Shown here: positions 8,272 through 17,865 of the stretch, one piece after another
Numbering within the stretch: the stretch's first letter is position 1
Layout of the letters: each line of letters begins with the position of its first letter
From: an uncultured Bacteroidota bacterium
GTDB lineage: Bacteria > Bacteroidota > Bacteroidia > Flavobacteriales > Flavobacteriaceae
Length of the DNA: 64,000 nucleotides
Assembly (NCBI GenBank): GCA_902509805.1
Contig: CABWZL010000001.1
Location: 37,840-101,839, forward strand
Reading direction: 5' to 3'
Made by a program: the position numbers and the translations under genes
The notes under the pieces: generated by a model
What the model saw: the letters and a program-made list of their open reading frames with translations, nothing else
Databases searched by the model: none
What the model was told of the DNA's origin: nothing

Positions 8272-9026
8272 CCTCTATTAACTACCGTAGAAGAAGCTTG
8301 TGATTTTGCAAGAACTGTAATATCACTAATATTTACATTCTCTGGACAATTTATTACATAGGATATTACTTTAGCAACATCGTCTCCGACTAATGGATCA
8401 ACTCCATGATAAACTGACTTAGATTTATCTTCATCATCTTTAAACCTAACCATTGAAAAATTAGTCTCTACAAGCCCTGGATTAATTTGTGAAACCTTAA
8501 TATTAAACTTATTTAAATCAATTCTCATACCTTGGGAGATAGCATCAACAGCAAATTTGGAGGCACAGTAAATATTACCCTTAGGATATAATTCTTTACC
8601 TGCAATCGATCCAATATTAATAATATGTCCATTGTTGTTTTTTGTCATAATATCTAATACAGGTTTGCTTACATACAGTAATCCCTTAACATTAGTATCT
8701 ATCATCATATCCCAATCTTCAATTTTACCTTCATGAATAAAATCTAGACCATGAGCGTTACCTGCATTGTTAATCAATACATCTATATTCTTCCAATAAT
8801 TATTTAAACTAGAAATTTTTTCATAAACATCTTCTTGGTTTCTTACATCGAATTGTAAAGTTTTAACTTTAGTCTTTGCAGAAAGCGAAGCTTCTAATTC
8901 TTTTAGTTTATCGGTATTTCTTCCACATAGTATTAGTGAAAATTGATTAGCTAACTCATAAGATGTTGATTCTCCAATACCTGAAGTAGCTCCTGTAATT
9001 AGAGCGATTTTTTTAGTTTTTTCCAT
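8268..9026 (-). CDS. SDR family NAD(P)-dependent oxidoreductase (YdfG-like)
   Basis: A 252-residue classical short-chain dehydrogenase. The cofactor motif TGATSGIG is at 11-18, NNAG near 86-89, and the catalytic set is Ser140, Tyr153 and Lys157 (YCASK). The overall pattern, including the C-terminal V/NI region, resembles YdfG-type enzymes that oxidise serine or 3-hydroxy acids, but specificity cannot be fixed from sequence. It starts immediately after the glpF stop (TAAATG), so it is the last gene of the glpK-glpD-glpF transcription unit. A role in glycerol-derived aldehyde or hydroxyacid metabolism is possible but not shown. Confidence 0.87.
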   Translation of the reverse strand: MEKTKKIALITGATSGIGESTSYELANQFSLILCGRNTDKLKELEASLSAKTKVKTLQFDVRNQEDVYEKISSLNNYWKNIDVLINNAGNAHGLDFIHEGKIEDWDMMIDTNVKGLLYVSKPVLDIMTKNNNGHIINIGSIAGKELYPKGNIYCASKFAVDAISQGMRIDLNKFNIKVSQINPGLVETNFSMVRFKDDEDKSKSVYHGVDPLVGDDVAKVISYVINCPENVNISDITVLAKSQASSTVVNRG

Positions 9027-9764
9027 TTAGTTAAAATATAAAAATAAGAGCCCTGCAGCAACTGCTCCAAGTGATGGGCCAAAAATTGGAATCCAACTAT
9101 ATGCCCAATCTGAAAGTTTATTTTTTCTAGGGATTAATTGATAAACAATTCTTGGTCCAAGATCCCTAGCTGGATTTATTGCATAGCCTGTTGTTCCTCC
9201 TAAACTAAGTCCTATTACCCAAACTAAAATTCCAACTGGAAGTGCATCTAATGAACCTATTCCAAAGTTTACATCCATTCCTTCAATTAAAATATTAGGT
9301 TTAACAATATAAAGGATACCAAAAATTAATATAAATGTTGCAAGAAACTCACTAAAAAAATTGTTCTTAAAATTTCTGATTGCAGGTGAGGTACAAAATG
9401 AACCCATCACAGCATTTTCATCAGTCGTTGACCTGTAATGGTCTATATAAAAAACATAGGTTAACCAGCTACCTAGCATAGCTCCAAGAACTTGTGCAAT
9501 TATATATCCAAGCATCAGATCAATTGAGAATTTTCCTGCAACAACTAACCCAATTGTAACTGCAGGATTTAAGTGTGCACCACTAAACTCACCAGTAACA
9601 TAAGCAGCAACAAATACTGCAAAACCCCAAGCAGTTGTTATAGTTATTAAAGGTGTTTCTTTTGATCCTTTTGTTTTACTTAGGCTAACATTAGCAACAA
9701 TTCCTGAACCTAGAAGTAAAAGAATTGTTGTGCCTACAAATTCAGCAATATATGGACTTATCAT
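9027..9764 (-). CDS. glpF: Glycerol uptake facilitator, aquaglyceroporin
   Basis: A 245-residue MIP-family channel with six membrane segments and two half-helices. The two NPA motifs are at 66-68 (SGAHLNPAVT) and 197-199 (GYAINPARD). The Asp directly after NPAR is the GlpF-type determinant that favours glycerol over water. It overlaps the glpD stop by four bases (ATGA) and is followed directly by the SDR gene. With the adjacent kinase and dehydrogenase it gives a complete route for glycerol entry, phosphorylation and oxidation. Confidence 0.95.
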   Translation of the reverse strand: MISPYIAEFVGTTILLLLGSGIVANVSLSKTKGSKETPLITITTAWGFAVFVAAYVTGEFSGAHLNPAVTIGLVVAGKFSIDLMLGYIIAQVLGAMLGSWLTYVFYIDHYRSTTDENAVMGSFCTSPAIRNFKNNFFSEFLATFILIFGILYIVKPNILIEGMDVNFGIGSLDALPVGILVWVIGLSLGGTTGYAINPARDLGPRIVYQLIPRKNKLSDWAYSWIPIFGPSLGAVAAGLLFLYFN

Positions 9765-11308
9765 ACTATATAGTTTTTGATTAATTTATTAAATTTTTTT
9801 AATTCAGCATCTATCCATTTATCATCTTTTCCTAAAACATCAGCCATTTTTTTAACAACAATTGGTGCAATTCTCTTTGATTCTTTAGAGTCTAAAAAAA
9901 CACATCTTGTTCTACGAGCCAAAATATCTTCAACAGTAAGAGCCATTTCATGGATTATAGACCATTCTATAATATTATTTGAAATATAGAATTTATTTGA
10001 CAAAGATTTATTATCACTCTCATTTCCAAGAGATTTTACTTTTTTCTTCATTGAACCATATACATGCATTGGGTCAGACCAATCAACATTTTTTTTGAAA
10101 CCATAAAGTTTTTTTCGTTCAGTTTTACACTTTTTCTTCTTAAGTTTCTTTATAGAGATAGCAGTATTTAATGCATCCTCAGCAATTTTTCTATAAGTTG
10201 TCCATTTGCCACCTAAAACACTTATTAAACCAGAGGGAGAAATATCTATCTTATGACTTCTTGAAACTTCTTTAGTAGATTGTTTATTAGATGTTGCTGC
10301 TAAGGGTCTTAGGCCAGCAAAAACACTTGTAATGTCTTCTCTCTTTGGTTTAATTGTCATATACTTACTTGCATTTTTTAAGATAAAATCAATTTCTTCC
10401 TTAAGAGGAGCTGGTTCTTCACTTGCATTTTTAACATGTGTATCTGTTGTTCCGACAACCACATAATCTTTCCACGGAACAGCAAATAATACTCTACCAT
10501 CAGAAGTTTGAGGAATTAAAATTGCATGTTTACTGTTTAAAAACTTTCGATCAAGGACAATATGAACACCTTGACTTGGTTGAATCATTTTTTCGATTTT
10601 AGGCTGATCCATTCTTATTATTTCCTCTGCAAAAACTCCAGTAGCATTTATTACTACTTTACTGTTAATTTGATACTTTTTTGAGTTAATTGAATCAGTA
10701 AAGTTAAGACCAGTTATTTCATTGTCTTTTTTTATTAATCCATCTACATTACAATAATTTATTAAGGCTGTTTTTTTTGAATTTGCTGACAATGCAAGTG
10801 TAATTGCCATTCTTGAATCATCAAATTGTCCATCATGATATATAACACCACCCCTTAATCCCTCTTTGTTAACATTAGGGATTAATTTTTTAGTTTCGTC
10901 TTTTGATATAATAATTGATTTACCCAAACCAAGCTTACCTGCCATCATATCATAAATTTTCATTCCAATTCCATAAAATGGACTAGCCCACCAATCATAT
11001 GTTGGAATAACAAAGCTCAGATCTTTGACTAAATGAGGAGCATTTCTTTTTAAAATTCCTCTTTCTTTAAGTGACTCTATTACTAATGTTATGTCACCAT
11101 TTTGTAGATATCTAACTCCACCATGAATCAATTTAGTACTTCTGGAGGATGTACCTTTACCAAAATCATATTTTTCTAGAAGTAATGTTTTGTAACCTCT
11201 TCTTGAAGCATCAACTGCAATACCAAGACCAGAAGCACCACCACCAATAATTACAACATCCCATTGATTTACTTTATTCAATTTAATAATTGAGTCTGTT
11301 CTATTCAT
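9761..11308 (-). CDS. glpD: Aerobic glycerol-3-phosphate dehydrogenase
   Basis: A 515-residue FAD-dependent dehydrogenase that oxidises glycerol 3-phosphate to dihydroxyacetone phosphate at the membrane and feeds electrons to quinone. The FAD dinucleotide motif VVIIGGGASGLG lies at 19-30, followed by the conserved STKLIHGGVRYLQ near 57-69; LFAVPWKDYVVVGTTDT (about 278-294) is also typical of GlpD. The C-terminal helical domain (about 400-515) is present, so the length is full. It overlaps glpK by 8 bases and glpF by 4, indicating translational coupling. Confidence 0.95.
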   Translation of the reverse strand: MNRTDSIIKLNKVNQWDVVIIGGGASGLGIAVDASRRGYKTLLLEKYDFGKGTSSRSTKLIHGGVRYLQNGDITLVIESLKERGILKRNAPHLVKDLSFVIPTYDWWASPFYGIGMKIYDMMAGKLGLGKSIIISKDETKKLIPNVNKEGLRGGVIYHDGQFDDSRMAITLALSANSKKTALINYCNVDGLIKKDNEITGLNFTDSINSKKYQINSKVVINATGVFAEEIIRMDQPKIEKMIQPSQGVHIVLDRKFLNSKHAILIPQTSDGRVLFAVPWKDYVVVGTTDTHVKNASEEPAPLKEEIDFILKNASKYMTIKPKREDITSVFAGLRPLAATSNKQSTKEVSRSHKIDISPSGLISVLGGKWTTYRKIAEDALNTAISIKKLKKKKCKTERKKLYGFKKNVDWSDPMHVYGSMKKKVKSLGNESDNKSLSNKFYISNNIIEWSIIHEMALTVEDILARRTRCVFLDSKESKRIAPIVVKKMADVLGKDDKWIDAELKKFNKLIKNYIV

Positions 11309-12788
11309 TTATTCTAAGAATCTTTTTAATCCTTTTATTCCAAAGTTCAACTAATTGTTCAGAGTCATTTTTAAGATTAGGTTTAAAAGATTTATCTTCA
11401 ACCCAAAGGTTTTTTAAGCTAGGAATGTCTTTCCAAAAACCAGTTGCTAACCCTGCTAGGAAAGCAACTCCAAGAGCTGTAGTTTCGGTTGTTTTTGGTC
11501 TAACAACCACAGTATTTAATAGATCTGATTGAATTTGCATTAAAAGATTATTATTGCTGGCACCTCCATCAACTTTTAGACTAGAAAAATTTATACCTGC
11601 ATCTTTCTCCATTTCAATAATTATATCTCTTGTCCTAAGAGCTATTGATTCAAGCGCTGCTCTAGCAATATGTCCATTTTCAGTTCCTCTTGAAATTCCA
11701 AAAATTGTTCCCTGAGCATAAGGATCCCAGTAAGGAGCTGCAAGACCAGATAATGCAGGAATAAATGTTATACCTCCGTTATCGTTAACTGTATTTGCAA
11801 GGGCTTCAACTTCAGGCGCATCCTTAATAATACCTAGTTTATCTCTTAACCATTGAATAAGAGCTCCTGCAACAAAAACACTCCCTTCTAGTGCATATGT
11901 AACTTCACCGTTTATTCGCCAAGCTATCGTAGAAAGCATTTTATTATTTGACTTAACAAATGTTTTTCCAGTATTCATCATGCAAAAACAACCTGTTCCA
12001 TATGTGTTTTTAATATCTCCTTCATCAATACATAACTGCCCAAATAAAGCTGCTTGTTGATCACCAGCTATTCCAGATATTGGAATCTTTACACCAAAGA
12101 TTTTAGCATCAACATGTGCTGAAATTGAGGATGAATCAACAACATCTGGTAAAATATTTTTTGGAATATCAAAAAGTGAGAGGAGTTCATCATCCCAACT
12201 ATCTTTTTTTATATTATATAAAAGTGTTCGGCTTGCATTGGATGGATCTGTTATATGAGATTGCCCATTAGTTAAATTCCAAATTAGCCAAGTATCTATT
12301 GTTCCAAAAAGAAGTTCTCCGGCGTTTGCTTGACTTCTAATTTTAGGATCACTATCTAGAATCCATTTTATTTTAGTTCCAGAAAAATATGCATCAATTA
12401 CAAGTCCCGTTTTATTTTGAATTAATTCTGTTTTATTATTCTTTATAAGATCATCACAAAAACTAGCTGTTCTTCTATCTTGCCAGACAATTGCATTGTA
12501 TACAGGTATACCTGTTTTTTTATTCCAGATTACCGTAGTCTCTCTTTGATTTGTAATACCGATTGAATCAATTTGATTTGGTTCAATTTTAGAATTATTT
12601 ATTACATCTTTAACTGCTTTTAACTGAGTATTCCATATTTCCAATGCATCATGCTCTACCCAGCCTTCTTTAGGAAAAATTTGATTAAACTCATATTGAG
12701 CAATTTCAATAGGTTCTGCATTTTTATCAAACAGTATTGCTCTTGAACTAGTAGTACCTGCATCAATAGCTAGAATATATTTATCCAT
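11301..12788 (-). CDS. glpK: Glycerol kinase
   Basis: A 495-residue FGGY-family kinase that makes glycerol 3-phosphate from glycerol and ATP. The phosphate-binding motif AIDAGTTSSRAI is at 7-18; the substrate residues RET (83-85 region) and the C-terminal ATP-site motif KVDGGASNNNLLMQ (about 405-418) are intact. Length is the usual 495-505. It is the first gene of the glp unit; its start lies 27 bases from a terminator hairpin that closes the upstream secreted-protein gene. No glpR regulator gene is adjacent. Confidence 0.96.
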   Translation of the reverse strand: MDKYILAIDAGTTSSRAILFDKNAEPIEIAQYEFNQIFPKEGWVEHDALEIWNTQLKAVKDVINNSKIEPNQIDSIGITNQRETTVIWNKKTGIPVYNAIVWQDRRTASFCDDLIKNNKTELIQNKTGLVIDAYFSGTKIKWILDSDPKIRSQANAGELLFGTIDTWLIWNLTNGQSHITDPSNASRTLLYNIKKDSWDDELLSLFDIPKNILPDVVDSSSISAHVDAKIFGVKIPISGIAGDQQAALFGQLCIDEGDIKNTYGTGCFCMMNTGKTFVKSNNKMLSTIAWRINGEVTYALEGSVFVAGALIQWLRDKLGIIKDAPEVEALANTVNDNGGITFIPALSGLAAPYWDPYAQGTIFGISRGTENGHIARAALESIALRTRDIIIEMEKDAGINFSSLKVDGGASNNNLLMQIQSDLLNTVVVRPKTTETTALGVAFLAGLATGFWKDIPSLKNLWVEDKSFKPNLKNDSEQLVELWNKRIKKILRINE

Positions 12789-12814
12789 GATTTTCTTTAA
12801 TGCAATTTAATAAA

Positions 12815-12837
12815 AAAACCCTCCAGTAGAGGGTTTT
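12815..12837 (-). terminator. Rho-independent terminator of the secreted-protein gene
   Basis: A 9-bp stem (AAAACCCTC / GAGGGTTTT) closes a 5-base loop. On the minus strand it is followed by seven T residues. It lies 24 bases after the stop of the gene ending at 12861 and just upstream of glpK, so it separates the two transcription units. The glpK promoter must overlap or follow it. Confidence 0.85.
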
Positions 12838-12860
12838 ATTTATATACTAAAATTTCTCAA

Positions 12861-13550
12861 CTAGTTCCAGGTTCCTAATACAGTTGATATTATTGAACCT
12901 TTAAATTGTGAAATGGGAGAAACAGATGATTGGAACTTTGAAAATGCTTTTTGTTCTTTTTCATTATCTGGGAAAAATGTAAATTGATTTTTTGCATCAG
13001 AATGTGTTGTGTATATATAATGAGTTTCATTTCTCTCTCCTCCAGTATACATACCTAAAGAAATATAGTTTCCATTAGAAAAGCCTTTATTTAATTCTAC
13101 GAATGCTTCAGCAAATACTCCTGGATTTTCAACAAAGAAAGACCACATTTGCTCAGAGTATGTTCCATTTTCTCCTGGGATACGAACAAGAGATTGACCT
13201 TGTTTCATAGCTACTATTTTAGCTAATCCTTGAAGATTGTTAACATACGTGTCATATTCATCACCTGATCTCAAATCTCTTAATTGAGCAAGTGCATCTG
13301 CAGATCCTGCGAAATTTAAAAAATGAGTTGCATTAGTCCATTCAGACTTATTTTGAATAGCATTTAAAGTAAGTGATGAGCCTTCAGGAAACTCAAAACT
13401 AGAATAGAAATCGTCAACGAGTTTGTAAACAAGAGGTGCTTTACCTGGAGTAACTTCCATTGAAACTTCCGTCCAATAAATTTGATCTTGAGCCTGAGCT
13501 AAATTTAATGAAGCAACTAAGGCTAAAGAAACTAAAAATAATTTTTTCAT
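12861..13550 (-). CDS. Secreted protein of unknown function with two similar halves
   Basis: The 229-residue precursor has a clear signal peptide (MKKLFLVSLALVASLNLAQAQ) with a likely cleavage after residue 20-21. I do not recognise a named family. The mature part looks like a tandem repeat. Each half has a helix-forming stretch with PGK/PGVF and an aromatic-rich LVDDFYSSF or FVELNKGF segment, then a strand leading to an N-x-T-H-aromatic motif (NATHF near 73-77, NETHY near 175-179), followed by a segment beginning SADAL or SDAKN. That layout resembles dimeric alpha-beta-barrel (ferredoxin-like) domains fused in tandem. A TATATTTA -7-like box lies at 13574-13581. It is a single-gene unit ending in a strong terminator. 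Confidence 0.8.
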   Translation of the reverse strand: MKKLFLVSLALVASLNLAQAQDQIYWTEVSMEVTPGKAPLVYKLVDDFYSSFEFPEGSSLTLNAIQNKSEWTNATHFLNFAGSADALAQLRDLRSGDEYDTYVNNLQGLAKIVAMKQGQSLVRIPGENGTYSEQMWSFFVENPGVFAEAFVELNKGFSNGNYISLGMYTGGERNETHYIYTTHSDAKNQFTFFPDNEKEQKAFSKFQSSVSPISQFKGSIISTVLGTWN

Positions 13551-13615
13551 TTTGTTTGATTTATGATTAAGACTAAATATAGTGAATGAAATATTAAATT
13601 AAAATTAATTACTAT

Positions 13616-14365
13616 TTATCTTAAGAAACTTCCACCATTTACATCAATTGTAGATCCAGTAGAATGATCAAGTTTACCAGCTACTATTAGAGAAACTATA
13701 GGGGATATATCTTTTGGCTCAGTTAGCCTATCTAATGTGATTCCTTTTTTAATAACATCTTCGCCATGTTTATCAATAAAGCTCTGAGCCATCTCAGTTT
13801 TTACAAATCCAGGAGCTATACTAATTGCAACAATATTATCTGTTTCTCCAAATGATCTTGAGATGGTTTTTGTAAGAGAGATTAGACCACCTTTTGAACA
13901 AGCGTAAGAAATGTAATCTTGTTGCTCTCCTCTGAATGCAGCTCTGGAAGAGATATTAATAAATCTTAATCTAGATTTTATATTATTTTCCCTTTTGTAC
14001 TTTAAAAATTCTTTGAAAATTAAAACAGGTGCTTTTAAATTAACATCTAAAGTTCTATTATACAGTTCATCCCATTGATCAATATCTAATGATATTTCAG
14101 CAGATTCTGCAATCCCAGCATTATTTATTATACAATCCGGAAATGAAAATTTTTTTATTGTATCCTCTACAAGTTTTTTAATCTGACCCTTTGAGGAAAG
14201 ATCTGCTTGAACAGAGAATGATTTTGACTTTTTTTCTTTCAATAAAGGTTCTATTGAAGATTTATTTTTATTATAATGAAGTGCTATATCATGTCCCTCG
14301 ATTATGAGATCTTGAGCAATTTTAAATCCAATCCCCTTTGAGGATCCTGTTAAAAGAACTTTCAT
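13616..14365 (-). CDS. SDR family oxidoreductase (FabG-like)
   Basis: A 249-residue classical short-chain dehydrogenase with TGSSKGIG at 6-13, NNAG at 81-84 and catalytic Ser139/140, Tyr154 and Lys158 (YACSK). The C-terminal STGSTIDVNGG is typical of FabG-type beta-ketoacyl reductases. A second FabG elsewhere probably serves fatty-acid synthesis, so a specialised role is likely. Its ATG overlaps the stop of the S9 peptidase gene (ATGA), so the two are cotranscribed and translationally coupled, although no shared pathway is obvious. Confidence 0.85.
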   Translation of the reverse strand: MKVLLTGSSKGIGFKIAQDLIIEGHDIALHYNKNKSSIEPLLKEKKSKSFSVQADLSSKGQIKKLVEDTIKKFSFPDCIINNAGIAESAEISLDIDQWDELYNRTLDVNLKAPVLIFKEFLKYKRENNIKSRLRFINISSRAAFRGEQQDYISYACSKGGLISLTKTISRSFGETDNIVAISIAPGFVKTEMAQSFIDKHGEDVIKKGITLDRLTEPKDISPIVSLIVAGKLDHSTGSTIDVNGGSFLR

Positions 14366-16374
14366 TTTTTATATTTTTCAAACCAAGATACTATAGCATT
14401 TACCTTTGCAATTAAATTACTTGGTTTTGATGCTATTCCATGATTAGCGTTGGGGATTCTTACAAGCATTGTCTCAACCTTATTAAGTTTTAAACCAGCA
14501 TAAAATTGCTCACTTTCTGCCATTGGAGTTCTAAAATCTTTTTCACCAGTAAGAACCATAGTAGGAGTCTTAACATTTCCAACATAGCTAATAGGGGATC
14601 TTTTTAAATAACTCTCAGGATCATTCCAAGGCAAGTCTTTAAACCAGTATTTATAAAAATATCCGATATTGTCAGCATATAAAACAAAACTATACCAATT
14701 AATAACTGGTTTTGCTACTACTGCAGCAGTAAATCTATCTGTTTTTCCAACTATCCAAGCTGTTAACACTCCACCTCCACTCCCTCCGGTTACAAAAAGA
14801 TTAGTTTCATCTATATATCCTTTATCAATAACAAAATCGACTCCTGATATTAAATCATCATAATCTTGACTAGGATAATTATGATGAATTAAATTTGCAA
14901 AGTCTTTTCCATAACTAGTACTCCCCCTTGGATTTGTATATAAAACAACATAACCTTTAGATGCAAAAAGCTGAACCTCCGATGAAAAATGAAATCCATA
15001 GTTTGTATGAGGCCCTCCGTGAATTTCTAAAATTAAAGGATATTTTTTAGAACTATCAAAGTTTGGAGGTTTAACAATCCATCCATGAATCATCTTACCA
15101 TCAAAAGATGACTCGTACCATATTTCTTCAACATTACCCAATTTTTTATAATCAAATAGGTCCTTGTTTAAATTTGTTAATCTTTTTTTTGATCCTTTAT
15201 AACCAACAGCAAGGTCAGCAGGATTATATGATGTTCCGAATGTAAATGAGTATCTGTTGTTTTTAGATAAACTAAAAAAACCACCGCTGTAAGGTCTTGA
15301 AAATGATAATCCGCCAATTTGATCTACTTCAGTTCGGAATTTTCCTTCTAACGTAGTTGATCCAATTTTGGTTATTCCTTTATCATCAAACTGAAAATAT
15401 ATCCTCTTATCATCTCCAGACCAATAAATATTTGAAATATTTCTATCAAGATTTAATTGAATTTTAAATTTACTTGAACCATCTGACTTCATTACATATA
15501 TCGAATTTTGTTGATATCCTAGGTACTTATCATCATAACCTAAATATGCAATCATAGAATTATCATTTGAAACTTTTGGACTTGAATCAGGACCATCACG
15601 AGAAGTAAGTGCTTCATGCTTTGCAGATTCTAAACTTAGAATGTAGATTTCAGAATTATTGGTATTATAGTCAGAATCATCATTCAAGTTTGCAGAAAAA
15701 ATAATTTTATCATTACCAAGCCACTCAGCCTGACCAGCTCTTTTTTCGGGTTTAATATTACTAATTTGTCTAGGTGTTCCTCCGCTAACTGGAATAGTAA
15801 AAAATTGAACCTCACCAGGTTTTCTATATCCTGAATTGTCATATCTGTAGTTTAGATCAGATATCTCAACAGGAGGATCATTCCATTTTGCACCCTTAGG
15901 TTTCTCAGGCATCTTAATTAAAGTCTCCCTTTTACTATCTATAAATGATGAAAATAGGATATAATTGTCATCAGGTGACCATTTAATTGATTGAATTGAA
16001 TATTGAAAGTTTGTTAACTTTTGAATTGAATTATTTTTTAAGTCAAAAAGAAATATTTGTGATTTACTATCTCTATTTGATTGAAAAATAAATTTGTCTC
16101 CTTGATTTGACCATTTTGGAGAGTTATCCTTATAGTTACCTGTTGTAATTGGCCTGTTATTTGTTCCATCATAATTTATTAACCAAATGTTTGAAAAACT
16201 TTGATCTGTCATTATATCATTATAATTTCTTTGATATAAAACTTTATCTCCACTTGGAGAAATTTCAGTATTAGATACATACTCTAGGTCAAATAAATCA
16301 ATAGGCTCAAAAATATTTGAAGTTTGAGAAAATACACTTGAAGTGATTAGAGATATAAGTAAGATTTTTTTCAT
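14362..16374 (-). CDS. S9 family serine peptidase (acylaminoacyl-peptidase/DPP-type)
   Basis: A 670-residue exported peptidase. A signal peptide (MKKILLISLITSSVFSQ) precedes a WD-like beta-propeller domain with repeats such as YDGTNNRPITTGNYKDNSPKWS and NSIQKLTNFQYSIQSIKWSP up to about residue 390. The alpha/beta-hydrolase domain carries catalytic Ser532 (GGSGGG), Asp613 (GEKDFRTP) and His645 (NANHG). It should cleave short peptides in the periplasm. It is divergent from the sulfatase gene, 47 bases away, and coupled to the downstream SDR. Confidence 0.92.
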   Translation of the reverse strand: MKKILLISLITSSVFSQTSNIFEPIDLFDLEYVSNTEISPSGDKVLYQRNYNDIMTDQSFSNIWLINYDGTNNRPITTGNYKDNSPKWSNQGDKFIFQSNRDSKSQIFLFDLKNNSIQKLTNFQYSIQSIKWSPDDNYILFSSFIDSKRETLIKMPEKPKGAKWNDPPVEISDLNYRYDNSGYRKPGEVQFFTIPVSGGTPRQISNIKPEKRAGQAEWLGNDKIIFSANLNDDSDYNTNNSEIYILSLESAKHEALTSRDGPDSSPKVSNDNSMIAYLGYDDKYLGYQQNSIYVMKSDGSSKFKIQLNLDRNISNIYWSGDDKRIYFQFDDKGITKIGSTTLEGKFRTEVDQIGGLSFSRPYSGGFFSLSKNNRYSFTFGTSYNPADLAVGYKGSKKRLTNLNKDLFDYKKLGNVEEIWYESSFDGKMIHGWIVKPPNFDSSKKYPLILEIHGGPHTNYGFHFSSEVQLFASKGYVVLYTNPRGSTSYGKDFANLIHHNYPSQDYDDLISGVDFVIDKGYIDETNLFVTGGSGGGVLTAWIVGKTDRFTAAVVAKPVINWYSFVLYADNIGYFYKYWFKDLPWNDPESYLKRSPISYVGNVKTPTMVLTGEKDFRTPMAESEQFYAGLKLNKVETMLVRIPNANHGIASKPSNLIAKVNAIVSWFEKYKK

Positions 16375-16421
16375 AAATTAAATTAATTAGTAAAATTTGA
16401 TTTAAAGTTATTAAAATTAGA

Positions 16422-17819
16422 ATGTTAAAAAGAATTATAAACTTAATAATATTATTGCTTGTTTTTTCTTGCAATAGAAATAATAATAGTCCAAATATTG
16501 TTTTCATTTTAACTGATGATCTTGGATATGGAGACCTATCTTCCTATGGTTCAGAAATCATAGAAACTACTAATATTGACAAACTAGCAAGAGATGGGGT
16601 AAAATTAACATCTTATTATGCAGCTCAACCAGTTTGCTCTGCTTCAAGGGCAGCTATCCTTACAGGTAGTTATCCTAATAGAATTGGAATTTATAATGCT
16701 TTTGGACCCAATTCAAATTCAGGTATTAATCATAAGGAGTACACTATTGCAGAGATGCTAAAAGAAAATGGTTACGCTACAGGAATCTTTGGTAAATGGC
16801 ATCTTGGAAGTAGAAAGGAGTTTTTTCCTACTAATCATGGTTTTGATCAGTTCTACGGAATATTATATTCAAATGATATGTGGAGATGGCATCCTGAATA
16901 TCCAGAGGGATATCCAGAAGATCTTCTACTTTATAAAAATGAAAATCCAATAAAAGAGATAACTGATCAATCTGATTTAACGAAGGATATAACTTCTGAA
17001 AGTATTCGTTTTATAGAAGAAAATAAGGATGGTCCGTTCTTTCTTTACATTGCACATCCTCAACCTCATGTTCCACTTTTTGTATCTAAAGATTTTGAAG
17101 ATATAACTGGAAATGGACTCTATGCAGATGTTATAACAGAAATAGATTATTCAGTAGGTAGAGTGTTAAAAAGTTTAGAAAAAAATGGGTTGTCTGAAGA
17201 CACTATAGTTGTCTTTACCTCAGACAATGGACCTTGGTTATCTTATGGAAATCATTCTGGATCTTCGGGAATATATAGAGAGGGAAAGGGCACAACCTGG
17301 GAGGGGGGAGTAAGAGTGCCAAGTATTATTAAGTATCCTAAAAAATTAAAATCAAATGTAATTAATGAGCCTGTTATGGGAATTGACTGGTTACCAACTT
17401 TTGCTCATATCACAAATTCAAATCTTTCAGAAAATAAAATAGATGGAAAAAATATTTGGCCATTACTATCTGGTAAAACTGATAAATCTCCTCATGAAAA
17501 GTTATATTTTTACTACAGAGTAAACGAATTACACTCAATAAGAATGAATAATTGGAAAATACATTTTTCTAGAACATACAGATCACTTAATGGTAAAAAT
17601 GGTGGTATAGATGGTATGCCTGTCAAATACGAAATGAATCTAATAGACAAAAATGAGCTTTATAATTTAAATGATGATCCTGAGGAAAGAAATAATGTTT
17701 ATGATAAATTTCCAGAGATTGCATCGAAAATGGAAAAGCTAGGGGAAAAAGCAAGAGAAGAATTAGGAGATAATTTAACTGGTTTTAAGGGAAAAGAAAA
17801 CAGAAAAGCTTGGAAATAA
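16422..17819 (+). CDS. Type I sulfatase lipoprotein (arylsulfatase family)
   Basis: A 465-residue sulfatase with a lipoprotein signal ending at Cys17 (LLLVFSC). Metal ligands TDDLGYGD lie at 31-38. The maturation motif is Cys72-Ser-Ala-Ser-Arg76, the C-x-A/P-x-R sequence in which Cys becomes formylglycine, so an FGE or anaerobic maturase must exist elsewhere. GKWHLG (about 124-129) and TSDNGPW (about 267-273) complete the active site. Substrates are probably sulfated algal glycans or sulfate esters; no glycoside hydrolase lies nearby to narrow this. The stop codon sits beside the tRNA-Val terminator of the opposite strand. Confidence 0.93.
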   Translation: MLKRIINLIILLLVFSCNRNNNSPNIVFILTDDLGYGDLSSYGSEIIETTNIDKLARDGVKLTSYYAAQPVCSASRAAILTGSYPNRIGIYNAFGPNSNSGINHKEYTIAEMLKENGYATGIFGKWHLGSRKEFFPTNHGFDQFYGILYSNDMWRWHPEYPEGYPEDLLLYKNENPIKEITDQSDLTKDITSESIRFIEENKDGPFFLYIAHPQPHVPLFVSKDFEDITGNGLYADVITEIDYSVGRVLKSLEKNGLSEDTIVVFTSDNGPWLSYGNHSGSSGIYREGKGTTWEGGVRVPSIIKYPKKLKSNVINEPVMGIDWLPTFAHITNSNLSENKIDGKNIWPLLSGKTDKSPHEKLYFYYRVNELHSIRMNNWKIHFSRTYRSLNGKNGGIDGMPVKYEMNLIDKNELYNLNDDPEERNNVYDKFPEIASKMEKLGEKAREELGDNLTGFKGKENRKAWK

Positions 17820-17821
17820 AA

Positions 17822-17858
17822 AACCCCGACAAAAGAGCTCAAATCAAATGTCGAGGTT
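17822..17858 (-). terminator. Terminator of tRNA-Val
   Basis: A 10-bp stem (AACCTCGACA pairing with TGTCGGGGTT, one G-T wobble) with a 17-base loop is followed on the minus strand by a run of six T. It sits 7 bases beyond the tRNA-Val 3' end. On the plus strand the stem is followed by A residues, so it is not a good terminator for the sulfatase gene that ends beside it. Confidence 0.75.
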
Positions 17859-17865
17859 AAAAAAG

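Noticed and set aside
16307..16507. 66-codon minus-strand frame between the S9 peptidase and sulfatase
   Set aside because: It overlaps the starts of both real genes and has only low-complexity hydrophobic sequence.
17822..17858. Bidirectional terminator for the sulfatase gene
   Set aside because: On the plus strand the hairpin is followed by A residues, not T, so only tRNA-Val termination is supported.
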